Positions 45,291-55,539 of a DNA stretch of 64,000 bases are shown piece by piece. Position numbers and translations under genes: made by a program. This DNA is from Fremontodendron californicum (lineage: Eukaryota; Streptophyta; Magnoliopsida; Malvales; Malvaceae). The notes beneath the pieces are model-generated. The model saw only the letters and a list, made by a program, of their open reading frames with translations. It did no database searches and was not told the origin of the DNA. Where the stretch lies: NCBI GenBank assembly GCA_030761205.1, contig JAULJL010000018.1, forward strand, positions 10,064,501 to 10,128,500. Reading direction: 5' to 3'. Each line of letters begins with the position of its first letter. Position 1 is the first letter of the stretch.

Positions 45291-45959
45291 AGGTCCGTTT
45301 GAATTCAAACGGACCCTCAGTCTAGTGCGATTGGAGCACTTTTTGTGCTCCAATCGCACCATTGGTGTTTTTGGATTAAGGGGTCCAGCACGGTGGACCT
45401 TGCTGGATCCTTTTTTTTCCACTGGAGTTACAAGCTCTAATGGAGAAAAAGACCTTCCGATTGGAGGTCTTTTACTTTTTAATCTTTTTTGTTTTTATTT
45501 TATTACATAATAAATATAAGATAAATTTTATTATTATATAATAAATTAATAAATATATTATATAATAATAAGAACTAATGAAAATTAAATATTTATATAA
45601 AAAATAAATAAAAAATATTATTTAATATATTATTATTTTTAATTATTTATTAATAAAATAATTATTTCACAAAAATATAATTTGAGAATTTTTAATTATT
45701 TATTAATTTTATAAATATCAAATAATTTAAAAGTTTTATTATATACTCATTTTAATCTAATGTCCTTAATGGTCATTTTTCTTTCTCACTATAATTCACC
45801 TCACCGCCATCGCTGCGTTTGTATCCAAACACATATCCCACCGTTGATTTTAATCGCACCGTTACAGTATCCAATCTCACTGCTACAGTAACTAATCTCA
45901 CCTCGATCGCTGTTTTTAATCTTACCGGAGTCAATCTCACCGCCCATCTAAATGAAGCC
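45291..45959. mobile_element. Harbinger-like MITE, better preserved copy
   Basis: TAA flanks both sides (45288-45290, 45960-45962). The left end is AGGTCCGTTTGAATTC and the complement of the right end is GGCTTCATTTAGATGGGCGG. Near the left end are a 24-base perfect palindrome (45292-45315) and a 15-bp-stem hairpin. The right third has repeated AATCTCACCG-type phrases and aligns by eye with 4480-4619. The short open frame across the left end is a by-product. Confidence 0.55.
45325..45359. repeat. Perfect 15-bp hairpin, TTTTT loop
   Basis: GTGCGATTGGAGCAC pairs perfectly with 45345-45359 around TTTTT. It occupies the same relative place as the smaller hairpin in the copy at 4038-4619. Confidence 0.9.
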
Positions 45960-46186
45960 TAAGCAAGGCCTATACCATCAGAAAAAATAGGTTAAATTAT
46001 GCAATTTGTCTTTGTAGACGAAATATGAGATTTAATCTTACAGTATAATTTATACAAATTGAATCTTTTTATTATAAAAATTTGGTAATATCATTCCAAT
46101 TGAAAATAATGTGTAATTTGTATAGTTAAGTATGTTCATATGACCGTTAATTGTACTAATCTGTCATTGACCATGCGGCAAACATG

Positions 46187-46419
46187 TAGATCCATTCATG
46201 TGCCAGGTTACTCGCCCAACTCGAATTAGTCGATTTTGAACAAGATTTTTTTTTAATCCTTCATTTAATAAAAAAATTCTATTTAAAATTAATTATAAAA
46301 ATATTTTTTTTAATATTTTTTAAATAATGAAACGAATTTTCGAACCAGATTCGAATCAGACTTAGACAAAAAAAAAATTCGAGACTGATCCCGTACTACC
46401 CGACTCATAAACACCCCTA
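46187..46419. mobile_element. 233-bp hAT-type MITE
   Basis: It begins TAGATCCATTCATGTGCC and ends ACTCATAAACACCCCTA, partial inverted repeats. The 8-base flanks are CAAACATG (46179-46186) and CAAGCATG (46420-46427), one mismatch. The AT-rich core has TTAATTATAAA as in the other copies. Confidence 0.75.
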
Positions 46420-46652
46420 CAAGCATGGCATTTTTGAATAATTTATTTAGACTTTTTTTTGTCACATGACATACTATATTTTGCTTTAATGAGAACTAAA
46501 GAGAAAACAAAAACAGACTTATGTGGGAGGAGTAATAAGTCTTGACTTGTACATGGTGTTATTTTCTTAGGAACTCTCATTGAGGGATCTTTGGGATTCT
46601 AATAGTGTTCTGAAATAGTTAGTCTTAAGGTTACTCAGTCAATCAGTCCTAC

Positions 46653-48108
46653 ATGGAAGAAGAGTTAGAGGGAATGTGGGCAAAGCTCAGGTTTACAGAA
46701 GAAGAAAATGACTCAATCGACATTGATGGTGTGCAAGGGTCGTTAGAGGCAGAAGAGAAGAAATCATGGCTAGTAGGGAAACTAATGACTAAAAGACCTT
46801 TTAACAAAGAAGCGATGATCACAACTTTCAAGGTGGTATGGAGGCTAGCAAAGGAGGTGAAATCATTGTTCTTGACATGAATTTGTTCTTCTTTAAATTC
46901 TCATTAGAGAGGGATAACCAAAGAATCCATGGAACTTTGACAAACACCTGTTACTTCTCCAGCCTTACAATGCAAATCTACGACCAAACGAGTACTCATT
47001 CAACAATGCAATCTTCTGGGTAAAGATCTATGATCTCCCCCTAGGCTAGTTACACATAGAAATGTCAGTGAGTTTGGGAAGTAAAATTGGCCGGTTTATT
47101 GGTGTAGACATGAACACCAACAATGGAGTATGGGGTAAATTTCTCAGAGTGAGAGTGGAGATAGACATCACCAAACCTATAAGAAGAGCCATTTTACTGA
47201 ATAGATCTGGAAATACAGATGGCTGCTGGAGTAGATTGAAGTATGAACGCATTCCTATCTTTTGTTATGACTGTGGAAAGTTGGGACATGTTGACAGTGA
47301 TTGTGAGCAAAGGTTGCCGAAGGAAGTTGACAGTGATCAAAACCAGAGCTCTAAACCCAAACAATACGGGGATTGGTTGATTGCATCACCAATCAAGAGA
47401 ACTGGTTCTAGAAACTAGAAGGGAGATGACAAAAACTTTTTTGTGACCACAAGTGCTACAACAAGTCATCAACATGCAGAATCTGGCAGTGGCAAGGTAA
47501 CCATGAGGGAGGTTCCGACGGTGGTAGATAGTAGCATGGGTGGATCAATCGGTAGACTGACTAGGAAAGAGGTACAATCTATGGAAATAATAGATATGGA
47601 CATAATATCGAGGACATGTCAACCACAATCAATGGCACATGTTAATGCTACCATGAAGGACCTTAGGCCACAATTCCTAGAAGATACAAATGAGAAAGTT
47701 AAGGAAGGTAATAAAAGGGGAATTGATCATGCAGCATCTGATGGGAGAATGGTCAATGAGGAATTGATCTCTTGAATGATTAAAAAACCTTCCATATCTG
47801 CAATAGAAGAGTTGACTAGGGAAGATGGAATCGGGGACATTAAGGAGAAGGAAAAATCCATAATGACAGATGAAGCCATTGACACGTGTAAAGAAGCTAA
47901 TGTGGAAAAAACTAGCAAGGAAGTCAGTGAGCAATAGTAACAACAAAGAGAAAGAATCAGGCAAAAGGAAGTACAATGAGGAACAAGCAGGAGTAGCTTA
48001 CATGGAGATAGATAAGGAGGAAAAAAAAACCAAAACTAATGTGGGGGTTGAAGAGCATAACTCAGGACCAACGGCGAAGGTTGGCTTCCAGCTCCGCCGA
48101 TCACCCTG
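46653..48108 (+). pseudogene. LINE (plant L1) ORF1 remnant
   Basis: ORF1 proteins of plant L1 elements bind RNA. Segments in changing frames: MEEELEGMWAKLRFTEEEN and FNKEAMITTFKVVWRLAKE (46653-46880), NLFFFKFSLERDNQRI, LGSKIGRFIGVD, WGKFLRVRVEIDITKPIRR. Together these form the DUF4283-type region. A CCHC knuckle CYDCGKLGHVDSDC follows (near 47262-47303). A long Lys/Glu-rich, poorly conserved tail extends to 48108. Several frameshifts and stops (46880, 47418, 47775) show it is dead. Confidence 0.8.
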
Positions 48109-49105
48109 AAAATCCTAAGCTGGAACTGCCGTGGGCTTGGGAACCCACGGATAGTTAGAGCTTTGGGAAAGCTCATTCAAAAACAAGATCCTGATTTGGT
48201 GTTTTTACGTGAAATAAAGCTCAATTCAGCTGAATTTGAAGAATAAGAAGGAAGTGCAATATGAACAGCTAATATGTTGTTGATTGTGTGGGTAGGAGTG
48301 GAGGACTAGCAATGATGTGGCGAGAGGATATGGTGCTTCAGTTGAGGAGCTATTCCAGGAACCATATAGACATGGAAATTATGGAGTTAAATCATGCTTC
48401 TTATAGATTGACAAGTTTCTATGAAGAACCTGAGGCAAGTAGGAGGGGTAGTTCATAGGATCTCCTAACAAGGCTTGCGACTCAATCTTCTCTACCTTGG
48501 GTCGTGCTTGGAGACTTTAATGAGATTCTGCATGGAGGAGAAAGAGGCGGAAGATGCTTGAGACCAGACAGTCAGATGGAAGCTTTTAGAAATGCTGTGG
48601 AGGATAGTCACCTAATTGATGTAGGATAAAAGGGGGCATGGTTCACATGGACTAATAAAAAAGGAGCAGCAAACCTTGTCCATGAGAGATTAGACAGGTT
48701 TATGGCTACAAAAGTTGGTGTGATAAGTTTCCAAACTTGTTAATAGAGCATCTGGTAACTACTTGTTCTGATCATTGTCCCTTACTGTTGAACACCTTTG
48801 GCAGTAAAAAAAAAGCAATAAAAAAGGGCCGAAAGAAAAGGTTTCATTTTGAAGCAGACTGGGCAAAAGAAACAGAATGTGAGGTCGTAGTCTCAAAGGT
48901 TTGGAGCGAAACGTCACACCAAGACATCCATAGTAGAATAATGCAGACTGGAGGTAAGCTATCAAAGTGGCATTTTGCGAACATAGGCGTCATTAGCACT
49001 AAAATCCAAGAACTAAATAACAAGATAAATTGGCTTCAGCAGATGATTCCAAATGATGATACTCTTAAACAGGAGAAAGAAGCTATAATACAACTTGATG
49101 AACTA
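48109..49105 (+). pseudogene. LINE ORF2 endonuclease part, cut by the Ogre LTR
   Basis: The ORF2 N-terminal apurinic-type endonuclease nicks target DNA. It reads ILSWNCRGLGNPRIVRALGK, then DPDLVFLREIKLNS (Glu motif; the usual ETK is EIK). After frame changes come LGDFNEILHGGERGG, GAWFTWTNKKGAANLVHERL and SDHCPLLL. A helical linker (48737-49105, KETECEVVVSKVW, ISTKIQELNNKINWLQ) ends at EAIIQLDEL, where the LTR begins. No reverse transcriptase follows inside the window; the rest would lie beyond the right end of the inserted element. Confidence 0.8.
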
Positions 49106-49439
49106 TGTCATAACGGTTTTTCTTTTTCCACTCGATGATTGTTTTTAACCAATCTTTTTGGTTAGGTGTGATTGGTCACCTAGGAAAACTTATCCTCTTA
49201 ATAACATCCTAAAATCAATTAAGATATATTAAAAAGATAATTTTTGGTCTGCGAAACAAAATTAGGTTCGGGAGTGCGATTACGCGTGGGGAAGGATTAA
49301 CACCCCCATGACGCTCGTTTTAAAAACGGTACCGATTAATCGCGTGTTATCTTTAATCTTGAAAAAATGATTTTAATTTTAATATCTAATAATAATTCCT
49401 TTAGCACATTTTATTTAAAAAGAATATTTTAAAACGAAT

Positions 49440-50340
49440 GAGAGATAATGTTTTTTATAATCATTTTTGAAGTAAAAGAAATTACTCATGTAAAAGTAAT
49501 TCCCGAATCACTCCGATATTTTCGATAATGTTTCGATAATTATTTTTACAGGAACCATTTTGAGGAACGATAGATATTCCGACCATCCGGAGAACGGATT
49601 CATTTTTAGAGAATTTCCTTTACCCAAAAATAATTAAAAAAAAAAAGCCATTTTTTTGGAGAAATAATAAGAAATAAGAATATAACGTCTTTTTGTAAAT
49701 AAATTCGAGATAACAGAAATCATCTATGCAAAATAGTTTTCGAATCACTCCGATAATTTCGATAATGTTTCGGTAACTAATTTTACTCGAACCGTCTCGT
49801 GGAACGATTGATACTCCGATCGTTCGAGAAATGATCCATTTTAGAAGATTTCATTTACCAAAGATAATTTAAAAGATATATTTTATTTGCGGGAAGAAAA
49901 CTAAAATTAATAAAGATGTCCCTTTTTTAAAAAATTAATCTCCAAAATAAACGAAATTATCTGTGTAAAGATAATTTCCGAGTCACTCTGATATTATCGA
50001 TAATATTTCGGTAACTAATCTTGAACTGTTTCGTGGGACAATTGATACCCCGACCATCCCGAGATATAATTCGTTTTTAAAAAATTCCATTTATTTAAAA
50101 AAAATGTTTACGGAGAAATTAATAAAAATATCTTTTTATAATTAATTTCGGAATAAAAGAAATTACTTTATGTAAAAATAATTCCGAACTACTCTGATAA
50201 TTTGGATAATGTTTCGATAATCATGTTTACACGAACCATTTCGAGTAACGATTGATATTCCGACCATTCCGAGAAAGAGTTCGTTTTCAGAGAATTTTCT
50301 TTGCTGAAAATAATTTAAAATACATATTTTATACGCGAAA
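49440..50340. repeat. Four imperfect tandem units in the Ogre LTR
   Basis: Units of about 205-240 bp share AGAAATTACT, CGAATCACTCCGATA, TTTCGATAATGTTTCG, GAACCATTT, GAACGATTGATATTCCGACC and AGAGAATTTCCTTTA. The marker CACTCCGATA-type phrase lies near 49505, 49741, 49980 and 50186. Downstream (50400-50790) is ATAATAATA-type low-complexity DNA, whose open frames are meaningless. Confidence 0.8.
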
Positions 50341-50798
50341 AATTTATTCATTAAGAAACTAAATAAAAAAAACTTTGCCTTTTTTTTATTAATAATGCAT
50401 AAAAATGAATAATAAAATAAATAAATGCGAAAAACGATAGAATTAACAATAAATACAAAATAAAAAATGATAATAAGAATAATAATAATAATAATAATAA
50501 CAATAAAAAAATAGGTATAAGAAAAAACATATATATACAAAATAAAATAAAATAAATGATAATAATAATAATGGAAAACATAAAAAAATAAAATAATAAA
50601 TAAAATAATAAATAATAAAAGATAAAATAATAACAATAATAACAATAATACTAGCAATAAACAAATATATATATAAATAAATGGAAATAACAATAATAAA
50701 ATAAAAAAAATAATAATATTAATAATAATTAATATAATAATAAAACAATTAATATAATAATAAAAAAATAATAATAATAATAATAATAAAATGAAGAA

Positions 50799-50864
50799 GC
50801 AACATTTGGGTCGGGTCCAGGCGCGGACCCGTGCACGGGTCCTGTGACCTGACCCGGATGTTGC
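50799..50864. repeat. GC-rich hairpin in the Ogre LTR
   Basis: The arms 50799-50817 and 50846-50864 pair at about 16 of 19 positions (GCAACATTTGGGTCGGGTC with the complement of GACCTGACCCGGATGTTGC). They enclose CGCGGACCCG and the palindrome CCCGTGCACGGG. It is an island of high GC in an AT-rich LTR. Confidence 0.7.
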
Positions 50865-51607
50865 TTTAAAAGATTTTTTTTTTTCATTTCAGCCTGAAAC
50901 CAAAAAAAAAGGTCTCACCCATTTTTTCTCTGAACACCCAGCCGCCGCCGCCGTCGTCGTCGCCATGCCGGAGGTCTTTTCGAGCAAGAAAATAAATGAA
51001 ATGATCCTCTCTCCCTTCTTTATCCGAATATTAGGTTAGATTTCCCCAAAACAAATCCGAATTTCCTATATCTAAAACCAAAAATTCGAAACCTTTTTTT
51101 TTTTTTTTGTGTTTTGTTTGATCAGTTTTTCTCTTCTGGGGTGTTGTTTTTTTTGCGATTTTTTTTGCTTGTGTTGTTTTTTTTTTTGGGTTTCGGATCT
51201 GTCTTTTTTATTCTTCCTTTTTTTTTCGGGATATGGGTTGGGGTTTTATAGGGGGCGGTGGCTGCAGGGAAAAGGCGGTGGGGGAGCTGCTAGGGTTTAT
51301 GGCCTGTTTGGGCCAGGTTCTGTGTATTGGGCCATTGGGCTGCTGGCTTGCTGGGAGGCCTTGGGGGTTTGGGACCTAATTGAGCCAAGGGTCTGTGTAC
51401 TGGGCCGTTGGGCTGCTGGCCTGCTGGGGCTACTGGGCCGAACAGGCCTATTTGGCAATGGCCTGCTAGACAGACCTGTTGGGTCGGATTTGGGCTTCAA
51501 GCCCAAACATTTTAAGACTAGCACAATGGTTTTTTTTTAAATAAATAAATAAAATAATAATAAATATAAATTAAATTAAATAAATAAATAAAAAATGGGT
51601 CGCTACA

Positions 51608-51621
51608 GCTGTCCCCTCTTT
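51608..51621 (-). other. Polypurine tract of the Ogre-type element
   Basis: On the minus strand AAAGAGGGGACAGC directly precedes the LTR start TGTAGCGACCC. Confidence 0.75.
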
Positions 51622-51684
51622 GAACATTGTTGAGAATCAGCAATAGGACAAAGATGTAAGGGACAATGTCGTCCATGATTAATA

Positions 51685-52490
51685 TAAACTGTTCCTCTCA
51701 ACAGAGGCTCTATTACTTGGAAATTAAAATGATGTTCCCCTTATCAGAGGTTCCGCAACTTCGGAATTTAATACGATGCTCCTTTCATCAGAGGCTCTTT
51801 GACTTTGAAAAATGAAAATGCTCCTCTCAACAGAGGCTCCTTAACTTTGAAAAATGAAAATGGTTCTCTCATCAGAGGCTCGAAAACTTTGGGATTTAAA
51901 TCAATGCTCCCTCATCAGAGGCTTCTTGACTTTAAAAAGTTAAAATGCTCCTCCCATCAGAGGCTCGGAAACTTTGGAAAATGAAAATACTCCTCTCATC
52001 AGAGGCTCCATGACTTTGAAATTTAAAAATGATGCTCACCTGAAAAATAAATTGCTCCTCTCAATAGAGGCTTTATCACTTGAAAAATAAATTGCTCCTC
52101 TCAGCAGAGGCTCTAACACTTGAAAAATAAATTGCTCCTCTCATTAGAGGCTCTATCACTTGAAAAATAAATTGCTCCTCTCAACAGAGGCTCTATCACT
52201 TGAAAAATAAATTGCTCCTCTCATGAGAGGCTCTAACACTTGAAAAATAAAATGCTCCTCCCAACAAAGGCTCTAACACTTGGAAAATAAAATGCTCCTC
52301 TCAACATAGGCTCTAACACTTGAAAAATAAATTGCTCTTCTCATCAGAGGCTCTATCACTTGAAAAATAAATTGCTCCTCTCATCAGAGGCTCTATCACT
52401 TGAAAAATAAATTGCTCCTCTCAACAGAAGCTCTATCACTTGAAAAATAAATTGCTCCTCTTATCAGAGGCTTTATCACTTGTTTTTAAA
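51685..52490. repeat. 40-bp hairpin tandem array in the Ogre 3' untranslated region
   Basis: Each unit has TGCTCCTCTCATCAGAGGCT followed by CTATCACTTGAAAAATAAAT. From 52051 to about 52490 there are eleven units at exact 40-base steps (ATTGCTCCTC at 52051, 52091, 52131 and so on). From 51685 to 52050 there are about nine diverged units. CCTCT and AGAGG in every unit form a 5-bp stem around a 3-5 base loop, and substitutions fall mainly in the loop. Confidence 0.92.
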
Positions 52491-53590
52491 ATGTACCTTT
52501 TTCTTGGTTATCATGGTGATTCCCAACTTCCTGTTGCAGTCGGGTTTCATTTTCCTTGTCCATCTGTCATTCATATCCCTTTCTATGCAACGGTAATTCT
52601 TAATTGTTTGCAATTTTATGATGATGCAATGCATATTTATGACAATGAAATGCATAACTTGAGGCTCGAATCGTGATTCGACGCCCCTATATATATTTCA
52701 TTAACCAGAGATCCTTTCGGAGTTGAGTCTGATTAAGCCTCTTATTTCAATCGTCACAAACTTTTCTGTCCTTCCCAATTCTTTCTCTTTTTCTCATCAA
52801 ATTGACTAGGCCTCCACAATTTATTCCCTCATGATCCTTTCTTAGTCGAGTCAAAGATTTGTACCTTCCCCCCCAAAACAATTTTACGCATCAATCGTCA
52901 TCTCAATCATTGTTTTCTTTACTTCCAAAAGGTATAAACAAATCGGGTCTCTCACTGCCCCATTATCTCTTCCTCCCTTTCTGATTTTCCAATTTTCAAA
53001 TTTCTGTAGAGTAACCATGAAAGCTTTTTTTGTGCATTATCTAGTTATTTATTATCATTCACATTTCATGCCAAAATAATGCATTATCTAAAGAAAATTT
53101 CAAACAAAGAAGGATAATTTAAGGACACGATTTTATGAATCGGGATATATACTTTCATTCCAGTGAAGGAAGAAAAAGAACATACTGGCATTAATCAAAG
53201 AAAAGAAAGAAAGACTGAACAGGGATAGACCCCCACATAATGAATACTTAAACGATCTCAATCGAGCAAATTCAGACTTCTCTTTCAGAAAAGAATATCC
53301 GTCGATGTCTTTGACTCCTTTCGAGAGCGTCCAACTATTAGTTGCCCTTCCTGTCCTGTGCCATTCGGTCATGTCGCACTTCGCTGCTTGTTCAGTTCTT
53401 TCATCCTGTTTTAACCCCTTGTCTCATGAATTATTTTGCACAGATTATTGTCGGTCATCCCAACTCTTGTTTGTCCTTTACCTAGGCTGCCCTTTAGGGT
53501 TTTCGACCTAGATTCATCCTTTGATTCGAATCGCCCTTTTGGGTTTTCGGTTTGAAACTCTCCTGTTTTACCTTTTTTTTTCCTTTTTTT
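52491..53590. other. 3' untranslated region of the Ogre-type element
   Basis: No coding domain. Pyrimidine-rich on the plus strand, with repeated TCCCTTTC-like phrases and several T-runs (53571-53591). Open frames here (for example 53133-53372) have no family resemblance. Confidence 0.6.
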
Positions 53591-54763
53591 TTATGCATAA
53601 TATTTCTTCACTGCATCAACATTGATTGGACTCGAGAAATCCGCACCATCCATCTCTGCTAAAATCATTGCCCTTCCTAAAAATACTCTTTTTACCACAT
53701 ACGGACCTTCCCAATTTGGTGTCCATTTCCCCTTGGGATCTTGCTGATTAGGGAGGATTTTCTTCAAAACTAAATCACCTTCTCGGAACTCTCTTGGGCG
53801 AACCTTTTTGTTATGAGCCCTCATCATCCGCCTTTGGTATAATTGGCCATGACACAGGGCCATCATCCTCTTTTCCTCGATCAAATTAAGTTGCTCATAG
53901 CGGGCTCGAACCCATTATGCTTCTTCTAACTCGACTTCCATTAAAATTCTCAGAGAAGGGATATCCACTTCAATTAGTAGTACAGCTTCCATCCCGTACA
54001 CCAAGGAGTAAGGGGTTGCCCTTGTAGAAGTATGTACTGACGTTCTTTAGACGTGCAGGGCAAAGAAAAGCTTTTCATGCCAATCTTTGTACTTATCAGT
54101 CATTTTGGTAACGATTTTCTTTATATTCTTGTTAGCAGCTTCTACTGCTCCATTCATCTTGGGACGGTAAGGCGCCGAGTTGTAGTGCCTAATTTTGAAC
54201 TGAGTGCATATTTCTTTCATCATGGTATTGTTCAAATTGAGAGCGTTATCTGTAATAATTTTCTCCGGGAGACTATATCGGCATATCACTTCTTTTTTCA
54301 AAAATTTACACACCACGGATTTGATCACACTAGCGTAAGAAGCAGCTTCGACCCATTTCGTGAAGTAATCGATCACTACCAAAATGAAGCGATGTTCGTT
54401 CGAGGCTTTAGGGGTAATTGGCCCGATCACATCCATTCCTCACATAGAAAAAGGCCAAGGCGTTGTCATGACATGTAGAGTTATCGGAGGAGCGTGCAGC
54501 TTATCTGCGTATATCTGGCACTTATGACATCTTTGAACATACCTGATGCAATCCCTTTTCGCAGTCATCCAGTAATAACCTGCTCTCATAATTTGCTTAG
54601 CCATCATGTGGCCGTTTGCATGTGTTCCACACACCCCTTCGTGAACCTCTTCGAGTATTCTTTTAGCTTCAGCCGCTTCGGCACACCTTAGAAGTGTATG
54701 ATCTCTACTCTTTTTATACAATTTTTCTTCATCCAAGAAGAATCCCATCGCCATTCTTCTCAA
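53591..54763 (-). pseudogene. Integrase of the Ogre-type element
   Basis: The zinc domain (54763-54440) has VHEGVCGTHANGH (His pair), AGYYWMTAKRDC and CHKCQIYADK (Cys pair). A TGA at 54440-54442 replaces a Trp, just before GMDVIGPITPKA. The core (54436-54047) keeps all three acidic residues: MDVIG, ITDNALN and NGAVEAANKN. A second stop ends it after FFALHV. The C-terminal part (53884-53591) reads FREGDLVLKKILPNQQDPKG, WEGPYVVKRVF and NVDAVKKYY, without a chromodomain, as usual for Tat. Confidence 0.88.
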
Positions 54764-54819
54764 AGTTTTTTTTTATCATTTTCCGCAGCGTGCTCTGGAT
54801 ACTGCTGATGTTTTATGTA

Positions 54820-55400
54820 TTATGAGATGTCATGGTACCACGATCTCCCATCCGGCTCTTCCTCGACATGCATACAGTGTGCGGGCGATTCTCGTATACT
54901 CATCTTGATGGGCTGGACGTCAGCACTTGTATTTATTTTGAACATTGAGGCCAACGTAGCAAGGGGATCTGCCATTTGATTTTCTTCTCGAGGCAAGTAA
55001 TTGAATTCGATTTTTTGGAATTGTTGAACCAATTCCATTATGAATTTGTGGTAGAGGATCAGTTTTGAATCTCTTGTTTCCCATTCCCTTTTCAACTGGC
55101 AAATAACTAGGGCAGAATGCCCATATACTTCTAACTCGCCTATTTTCTTTGCGACAGCCGCTTGAAGTCCTATGACACAGGCCTCATATTCTGCCACATT
55201 GTTGGTGCATCTGAAAAAAATCTCGTAGTAATGGGGCAGTAGTTTCCCTCTGGTGATATCAAAATCGCTCCAATACCATGCCCCAAAGCATTTGATGCTC
55301 AGTCGAAATACATTTTCCATACAGCCTTCTTTAACTCATCACTTTCATCCTCCTGAGAAATAACCATCAAGTCCTCATCAGGAAAGTCAAACTTTACCGG
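54820..55400 (-). pseudogene. Second (Tat-type) RNase H of the Ogre-type element
   Basis: RVT_3-type RNase H: CTNNVAEYEACVIGLQAA keeps the Glu, followed by IGELEVYGHSALVICQL. In that block the expected Asp before SALV is His (codon 55117-55119). Then EWETRDSKLILYHKFIMELV and LPREENQMADPLATLASMF. The start (SIKCFGAWYWSDFDITRGKL) is degraded, and the first catalytic Asp is not evident in the same frame. Confidence 0.8.
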
Positions 55401-55539
55401 CTTGTAATCTTCTGTAGCTCTATCTGTCAAAAATTCGGCCACTGCACTCCCTTTTATGGCCTTTTGCGAGACATAGGTGATGTCATACTCAGAGAGTAGA
55501 ACCTGTCATCTTGCTAATCTTCCTGACAACGAGGGTTTC

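Larger units (their letters stand above)
49106..51607 (-). repeat. 3' LTR of the Ogre-type element
   Basis: On the minus strand it begins TGTAGCGACCC (51607) just after the polypurine tract. It ends, by my reading, ...ACCGTTATGACA (49106), where LINE coding sequence resumes. The inner part near 49180-49320 (CACCTAGG, TTCGGGAGTGCGATTACGCG, AAGGATTAACACCCCCATGA) resembles Ogre LTR 3' regions. With only one LTR in the window, the outer border is provisional by some 30 bases. Confidence 0.7.

Noticed and set aside
50163..50693. 176-codon Tyr/Ile/Phe-rich frame in the Ogre LTR
   Set aside because: It spans ATAATAATA low-complexity DNA and part of the LTR tandem repeat; no domain.
51109..51540. 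143-codon plus-strand frame with Gly/Trp-rich end
   Set aside because: It lies within the LTR over T-runs and a roughly 73-bp duplication (TGGGCTGCTGGC phrases near 51338 and 51411); no family resemblance and opposite to element coding.
51685..52490. Regular repeats resembling a CRISPR array
   Set aside because: Units are contiguous 40-mers with no unique spacers, in a plant retrotransposon; no cas-like gene.
54440..54442. In-frame TGA read as selenocysteine or programmed read-through
   Set aside because: No recoding structure was identified and the element has many other inactivating changes; the shared stop is kept as a finding, but decay is the default explanation.
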